A DNA stretch of 9,156 bases from Pseudomonadota bacterium (GTDB lineage Bacteria > Pseudomonadota > Alphaproteobacteria > Rhodospirillales > Casp-alpha2). Numbering within the stretch: position 1 is the first letter of the stretch; each line of letters opens with the position of its first letter. Positions 6,581 to 9,156 of the stretch are shown one piece after another. The position numbers were made by a program, and so were the translations under genes. The stretch covers positions 1 to 9,156 of the forward strand of contig JADFNT010000045.1 of assembly GCA_022563215.1 (NCBI GenBank), written 5' to 3'. The notes below the pieces were generated by a model, which was not told the origin of the DNA, did not search any database, and worked only from the letters and a program-made list of their open reading frames with translations.

Positions 6581-6620
6581 ATTAAGTAAATCTTAATGGT
6601 AGATTAACGAATTTTAAATT
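6581..6620. promoter_or_regulatory. Cluster of palindromic operators in the LysR divergent control region
   Basis: ATTAAGtaaatCTTAAT (6581-6597) is a perfect inverted repeat with six-base arms. Its right arm overlaps a second dyad TTAATggtagATTAA (6593-6607), and AATTTtAAATT (6610-6620) follows. The ATTAA-type half-sites recur every 11 bases (6581, 6592, 6603), about one helical turn. LysR regulators typically bind dyads of T-N11-A type in the shared region of divergent genes, next to their own start (6566 here) and upstream of the activated promoter. Confidence 0.6.
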
Positions 6621-6647
6621 GTTTTCAACTAAAGCAGGTGATATAAA
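6619..6647 (+). promoter_or_regulatory. Promoter for the rightward gene at 6777
   Basis: TTGTTT (6619-6624) and TATAAA (6642-6647) are separated by exactly 17 bases. The operator cluster lies immediately upstream, as expected for a LysR-activated promoter. The implied leader before the ATG at 6777 is about 120 bases. Confidence 0.5.
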
Positions 6648-6760
6648 CTTGAATTACCATCTGTGCCTCGCGGTGCGCGGGCAATCTAACGATAAAATGA
6701 AGTAAGTATTTATTCAACCACATGGAGTCCGGTGAAGCGAATGGCTTCGGGCTCCCTATT

Positions 6761-7837
6761 TTAGGAGGAGCTGAAAATGAAGAATCGATTACGAATCACG
6801 ACAGTGAGCGGGGTTGCACTCACGATGTTATTTGCGCTTGCCATGGTACCTGCGCAGGCGAAGGAGGAGTTGGTGCTGTACACGGCGTCGAACTCGACGA
6901 TTTTATCGAAGTCGCCCGGCAACAGCGGGTCACGGAAAACGCTGGTCACCAAAATGTTGCCCTCGCGGAAGCTGCCGGCCGTTCGGATCAACAAGCCGCT
7001 CGGCGTCACCAGCTTCGTCGAGTCGAAAAAGCCTATCAACGCGCCGGATGTGCCGTCGTATTCCAGGAACAGGTTGTTGATGCTACTGGCGACGTACAAG
7101 TTTCCATTGGGTCCGAAATCCATGCCGTTCGCGCCGCGAAGGCATCGCTCCTCGCCGCAATTCTCGGGAATGAAGGGATTGATCCCGCCGCCGTCGATGA
7201 AGACGCGGACGAAGTCGCCCGTCGTTCCGTGGAATTCCAGGACGCCGTTGACGGCGTCCGGTTTGACCTGCGTCGGCGTGCTGGTGACGAGAAGGTTTCC
7301 GTTAGCGGCGAACAGAATATTCTGCGGAGCGTTGAGCCCGGTCGACCCCGCAGCGATGAAGGTGCCGAGAAAGGAACCCGTTCGCAGATCGTATTCGCGC
7401 ACTTCATCGTTGGTCCTGCTGACCACCAGCAGGGAACCGGTACGCGGATGGATCGCCAGACCGTACGGGCCTGGGATGTTGTCGATGTGGATGCCGAGGT
7501 ACGCGCCGGTTAGGCCGTCGTAACGCAATACGGCGTTCTCGAATTCGCAGCCGGAGATGGCACATTCAAAGCTGCTGACCAGCAGGAGCCTGGTACCAGT
7601 AGCGGCACCGGAAGGACGAACGGACGGGTCGTCGACGCTGGCGATGTCAATCGGTTCGGTCGCGGGCTCCTCGACGCGAGCGGTCTGCTCGGATGAGATT
7701 CGGACGGTGTCGCGCGGGTCGGCGGTCGTTCCGGAGGGGCCTGACGCGGCGATTGCGATGAGCGCGCAGAGGCAAAGCCCACCCCTGCGGGCGGACTTCA
7801 GGCGCCCGACGCCCCTCACACCGGACGGCAATGTCAT
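6761..7837 (-). CDS. Secreted NHL-like beta-propeller protein, C-terminus replaced at a junction
   Basis: The start at 7837 follows GGGGGGA with an eight-base spacer. The N-terminus is basic then hydrophobic (RRGGLCLCALIAIAASG, about 18-34), so it is probably exported. After a low-complexity linker, residues about 82-316 show repeated blade-like units: LRYDGLTGAYLG, REYDLRTGSFLGTF, LEFHGTTGDFVRVF, LEYDGTSGALIGFF and IVEFDA. These alternate with GLAIHPRTGSLLVVS, NILFAANGNLLVTS and GMDFGPNGNLYVAS. This is the pattern of NHL/SMP-30-type six-bladed propellers. C213 and C218 or nearby (NCGEERC) may form a disulfide. No catalytic residues can be assigned. From about residue 316 to the stop at 6761 the reading is antisense to the start of the 6777 gene, so the last 40 or so residues are not native and the final blade is missing. 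Confidence 0.75.
   Translation of the reverse strand: MTLPSGVRGVGRLKSARRGGLCLCALIAIAASGPSGTTADPRDTVRISSEQTARVEEPATEPIDIASVDDPSVRPSGAATGTRLLLVSSFECAISGCEFENAVLRYDGLTGAYLGIHIDNIPGPYGLAIHPRTGSLLVVSRTNDEVREYDLRTGSFLGTFIAAGSTGLNAPQNILFAANGNLLVTSTPTQVKPDAVNGVLEFHGTTGDFVRVFIDGGGINPFIPENCGEERCLRGANGMDFGPNGNLYVASSINNLFLEYDGTSGALIGFFDSTKLVTPSGLLIRTAGSFREGNILVTSVFRDPLLPGDFDKIVEFDAVYSTNSSFACAGTMASANNIVSATPLTVVIRNRFFIFSSS
6777..6900 (+). pseudogene. 5' fragment of an exported ABC-transporter substrate-binding protein
   Basis: A near-perfect Shine-Dalgarno (TAGGAGG, 6762-6768) precedes the ATG. The product begins MKNRLRITTVSGVALTMLF, with a basic n-region, a hydrophobic core, and a cleavage site after PAQA (about 28). 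The mature start KEELVLYTASNS is typical of family 1 extracellular solute-binding proteins, for example iron or phosphonate-like ABC importers, where ELVxYTA opens the first beta strand. After about residue 40 the sequence becomes the antisense of the beta-propeller gene; the frame stays open to 7523 only by chance. The fragment diverges from the LysR fragment and was probably its regulatory target. The family assignment rests on few residues. Confidence 0.6.
6880..6905. other. Junction B/C: two opposite gene pieces meet tail to tail
   Basis: To the left, the plus strand reads the start of a mature binding protein (EELVLYTA). To the right, the minus strand reads propeller sequence (GDFDKIVEFDA). 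Neither gene continues past this point. The near-palindromic CGTCGAACTCGACG at about 6886-6900 lies at the join and could be the shared microhomology. Confidence 0.65.
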
Positions 7838-8304
7838 GCAAGATCCCCCCCTGGAAACCCCAGGACAGCCCCACCGAGTGGACCGATCCCTTTCCCCACC
7901 ATGCTAGGCCTGACTTGAAACGCATTCCACCAAGCCGACACCACGGCGGAGCAGGAATGCTAGCAACAGAGGGGGTTTTTCACAAGAGCGGCGACCTCCG
8001 GAGCGGCTTGGCCCGATAAGATCGGGGGTCTGGCAATAGCGCCCGAAATCGAGCGCTTCACGCTCCATTCTAGGGCTGTGAGGAAAGATGGGAGAAACGT
8101 TCGTTAAAAAGAAAGTAAAAATAGGTCCGGAAAACCCTTGCCAAAGCCTGGGGACTTTATAAACTGGCGCCCAGTGGGGGGTGGTTTCCCGAAGCCCCGC
8201 AGGTTCCACGTCGGGCGGGCGATTGCCCGGTGCGGCTGCGAATCTTGGGGGCGTTGCTCGGCTTTTGGGAAGCACGTCTCGGTGTTGGTCTGAATGCGAC
8301 TTAT
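7838..8304. other. Long gene-poor stretch upstream of the propeller gene, rich in small hairpins
   Basis: I see no convincing gene. The minus-strand ORF that runs through here is the chance continuation of the AT-rich gene to the right. Perfect small dyads occur at 8012-8026 (CCCGAT-AAG-ATCGGG), 8051-8065 (GAGCG-CTTCA-CGCTC), 8163-8175 (ACTGG-CGC-CCAGT) and 8216-8229 (CGGGC-GATT-GCCCG). None has a T tail. They may be parts of a transcript leader or an unrecognised structured RNA. Confidence 0.5.
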
Positions 8305-9097
8305 GAGACGCTGTGTCTCTTGCAAATATAGCTGCTCCCTGAATTATATTATCCACAGAAAGCCATGAGATTAATGTGTCTGCTCCTACTAGTCCAGCAG
8401 CAATTTTACCAACAGTTTTCAATGGTGTTTTTAATGCGTTTGCATTCGGTTTTCCTAGAAGTTGAATCATGTCTTTTTTCTTTAGAGTTCCAAATTCCTT
8501 ACCTATTTTTATGGCAGCACTTCTATCAATTTTAAATGTTTTTTGTAATCTTTGTATTGACCTTTCTACTTTTAGTATGTTGTCAGCTTTATCTAGATTT
8601 TTATAGTTCTTGGTTAGGAATGAGCTGAATGTTATAGCTTTTTCTGTTCCTTTTTCAGCTATCGATGGACCTGCTTTAATTCCTGCAGCTGCTCCCCCCC
8701 CGAATAGTCCTGCAGGGCCAATAGGAATAGTTCCTGTCTGTATTTCTTCTCCACTTGCTTTTTCTAAATTAAATTTATCGCTTATTTCTTTTACTTTTTC
8801 TACAGTTTTTCCAAAGAATCCTTTTTCTCCATCTTCTTTAGTTTGTCCTAGTGGTTTTAATTTTAATGTAGATTTAACTTCCGATTCTTCAGCATCAAGT
8901 TGTTTATTTTTTTCTTTTATTTCTTCGTCTGTCGGCGACCTCGTATCTTTAGCTATTACATCAACATCTTCTGGACTTAAGCCTAAGAAAGTTCGGCCAC
9001 CTCTAGTAATTCCTGATGGTCTACCTGTCTTTACATCTCTAAATATCTTTTTCTTTTTCTTTCTTGCTTGGTCTTTCTTACTTACTACTTTTACCAT
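7904..9097 (-). CDS. AT-rich phage-like hypothetical protein; only residues 1 to about 262 are native
   Basis: The start is the ATG at 9097, two bases after the stop of the gene before it. No clear Shine-Dalgarno is present. Residues 1-20 are strongly basic (KKDQARKKKKKIFR). Then comes a charged, probably disordered region to about 115, a glycine-rich segment (IPIGPAGLFGGGAAAG, 125-140), a helical charged region (150-210), and a hydrophobic helix at about 228-250 (KIAAGLVGADTLISWLSVDN) that may insert into a membrane. The order basic tail, Gly-rich segment, hydrophobic helix, plus tight packing and AT-rich codons, resembles uncharacterised virion or membrane-associated proteins of marine phages; this is an impression, not an identification. 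After about residue 262 (IFARD) the reading frame enters GC-rich DNA and the last 135 residues are not native. The native part spans about 8310-9097. Confidence 0.6.
   Translation of the reverse strand: MVKVVSKKDQARKKKKKIFRDVKTGRPSGITRGGRTFLGLSPEDVDVIAKDTRSPTDEEIKEKNKQLDAEESEVKSTLKLKPLGQTKEDGEKGFFGKTVEKVKEISDKFNLEKASGEEIQTGTIPIGPAGLFGGGAAAGIKAGPSIAEKGTEKAITFSSFLTKNYKNLDKADNILKVERSIQRLQKTFKIDRSAAIKIGKEFGTLKKKDMIQLLGKPNANALKTPLKTVGKIAAGLVGADTLISWLSVDNIIQGAAIFARDTASHKSHSDQHRDVLPKSRATPPRFAAAPGNRPPDVEPAGLRETTPHWAPVYKVPRLWQGFSGPIFTFFLTNVSPIFPHSPRMEREALDFGRYCQTPDLIGPSRSGGRRSCEKPPLLLAFLLRRGVGLVECVSSQA
7957..7985 (-). promoter_or_regulatory. Promoter for the beta-propeller gene
   Basis: On the minus strand TTGTGA (7980-7985) and TAGCAT (7957-7962) are separated by 17 bases. 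This implies a leader of roughly 110 bases before the ATG at 7837. Confidence 0.45.
8303..8323. other. Junction C/D: GC-rich bacterial DNA to AT-rich phage-like DNA
   Basis: Base composition switches abruptly from GC-rich to strongly AT-rich. On the minus strand the protein changes at about residue 261-264, from lysine/isoleucine-rich sequence to Arg/Pro/His-rich out-of-gene sequence. A small inverted repeat, GAGAC-GCTGT-GTCTC (8305-8319), sits at the switch. Confidence 0.7.
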
Positions 9098-9099
9098 TT

Positions 9100-9156
9100 T
9101 TATTTAAATCTTTTATCGTATTTGAACCATTCCATTGCTAACCCTACTGCTATTAG
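9100..9156 (-). CDS. C-terminal end of an AT-rich phage-like protein, cut by the window edge
   Basis: The minus strand entering at the right edge reads LIAVGLAMEWFKYDKRFK and then TAA at 9100-9102. The stop is only two bases before the ATG of the next gene, an arrangement typical of compact phage operons. Composition agrees with the gene downstream. Too little is visible to assign a function. Confidence 0.5.
   Translation of the reverse strand, partial: LIAVGLAMEWFKYDKRFK

Noticed and set aside
6722..7523. Long plus-strand ORFs opposite the beta-propeller gene
   Set aside because: Only the first 40 or so codons from 6777 look like a protein; the rest is antisense of the propeller repeats.
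8123..8132. AGGTCCGGAA, similar to the conserved loop of signal recognition particle RNA
   Set aside because: The following conserved bases (GGAAGCAGCC-like) and the flanking helix are absent.
8088..8162. A 24-codon ORF starting MGETFVKKKVKIGPE, with GAGGAAAG just before it
   Set aside because: It is too short, has no conserved character and overlaps hairpin-rich DNA near a junction; support is too weak to list as a gene.
8301..8323. Sequence resembling a transposase-type library adapter at the composition switch
   Set aside because: GAGACGCTGTGTCTC shares only scattered bases with such adapters and is not a match.
7838..9156. Integrated prophage with attachment site
   Set aside because: No integrase, direct repeat or tRNA gene is seen at the border, and the phage-like gene is cut in mid-protein.

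Overview
The window reads as several pieces of different origin joined end to end, not as one continuous chromosome stretch. Bases 1 to about 6050 are GC-rich with strongly GC-biased third codon positions. Their gene content (TPR-glycosyltransferase, small c-type cytochrome, BigR/SqrR-like ArsR repressor, siroheme synthase) suggests an alphaproteobacterium, probably of Rhodospirillales type. Bases about 6056-6890 carry the 5' ends of two divergent genes with their shared control region. Bases about 6890 to 8300 carry a secreted beta-propeller protein and its upstream DNA. Bases about 8310-9156 are strikingly AT-rich, with tightly packed lysine- and isoleucine-rich genes typical of a marine phage or of a very AT-rich genome.

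Left part: a frame-disrupted acidic/basic protein gene (1-344, minus) diverges from a 49-residue ORF (408-557) and a 108-residue unknown protein (668-994). An exported cytochrome c (1155-1592) follows. It overlaps by ATGA with a large protein (1589-3838) that combines TPRs, a glycosyltransferase-like domain and a C-terminal four-helix membrane domain. After an AT-rich intergenic region comes a small ArsR-family repressor (4200-4577). It has the two cysteines, 66 residues apart, expected of persulfide sensors. It converges on a cysG-type siroheme synthase (minus, ending at 4668), so the middle of the window has a plausible sulfur theme.

Right part: the siroheme synthase lacks its own N-terminus. 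It is fused in frame to the first 170 or so residues of a GcvA-like LysR regulator. The LysR 5' end diverges from a gene start with a perfect Shine-Dalgarno and signal peptide (probable ABC-transporter binding protein). That gene is cut after about 40 residues, where it runs into the 3' side of an oppositely oriented beta-propeller gene. A final junction near 8305-8320 joins GC-rich DNA to an AT-rich phage-like ORF, which is also broken in mid-protein. Three junctions in 2.3 kb, each cutting genes in mid-domain, are best explained by chimeric assembly or amplification, or less likely by real illegitimate recombination. The in-frame LysR-CysG protein should therefore not be taken as a natural fusion without read-level support.

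I see no tRNA, rRNA, CRISPR array, transposase or integrase in the window.
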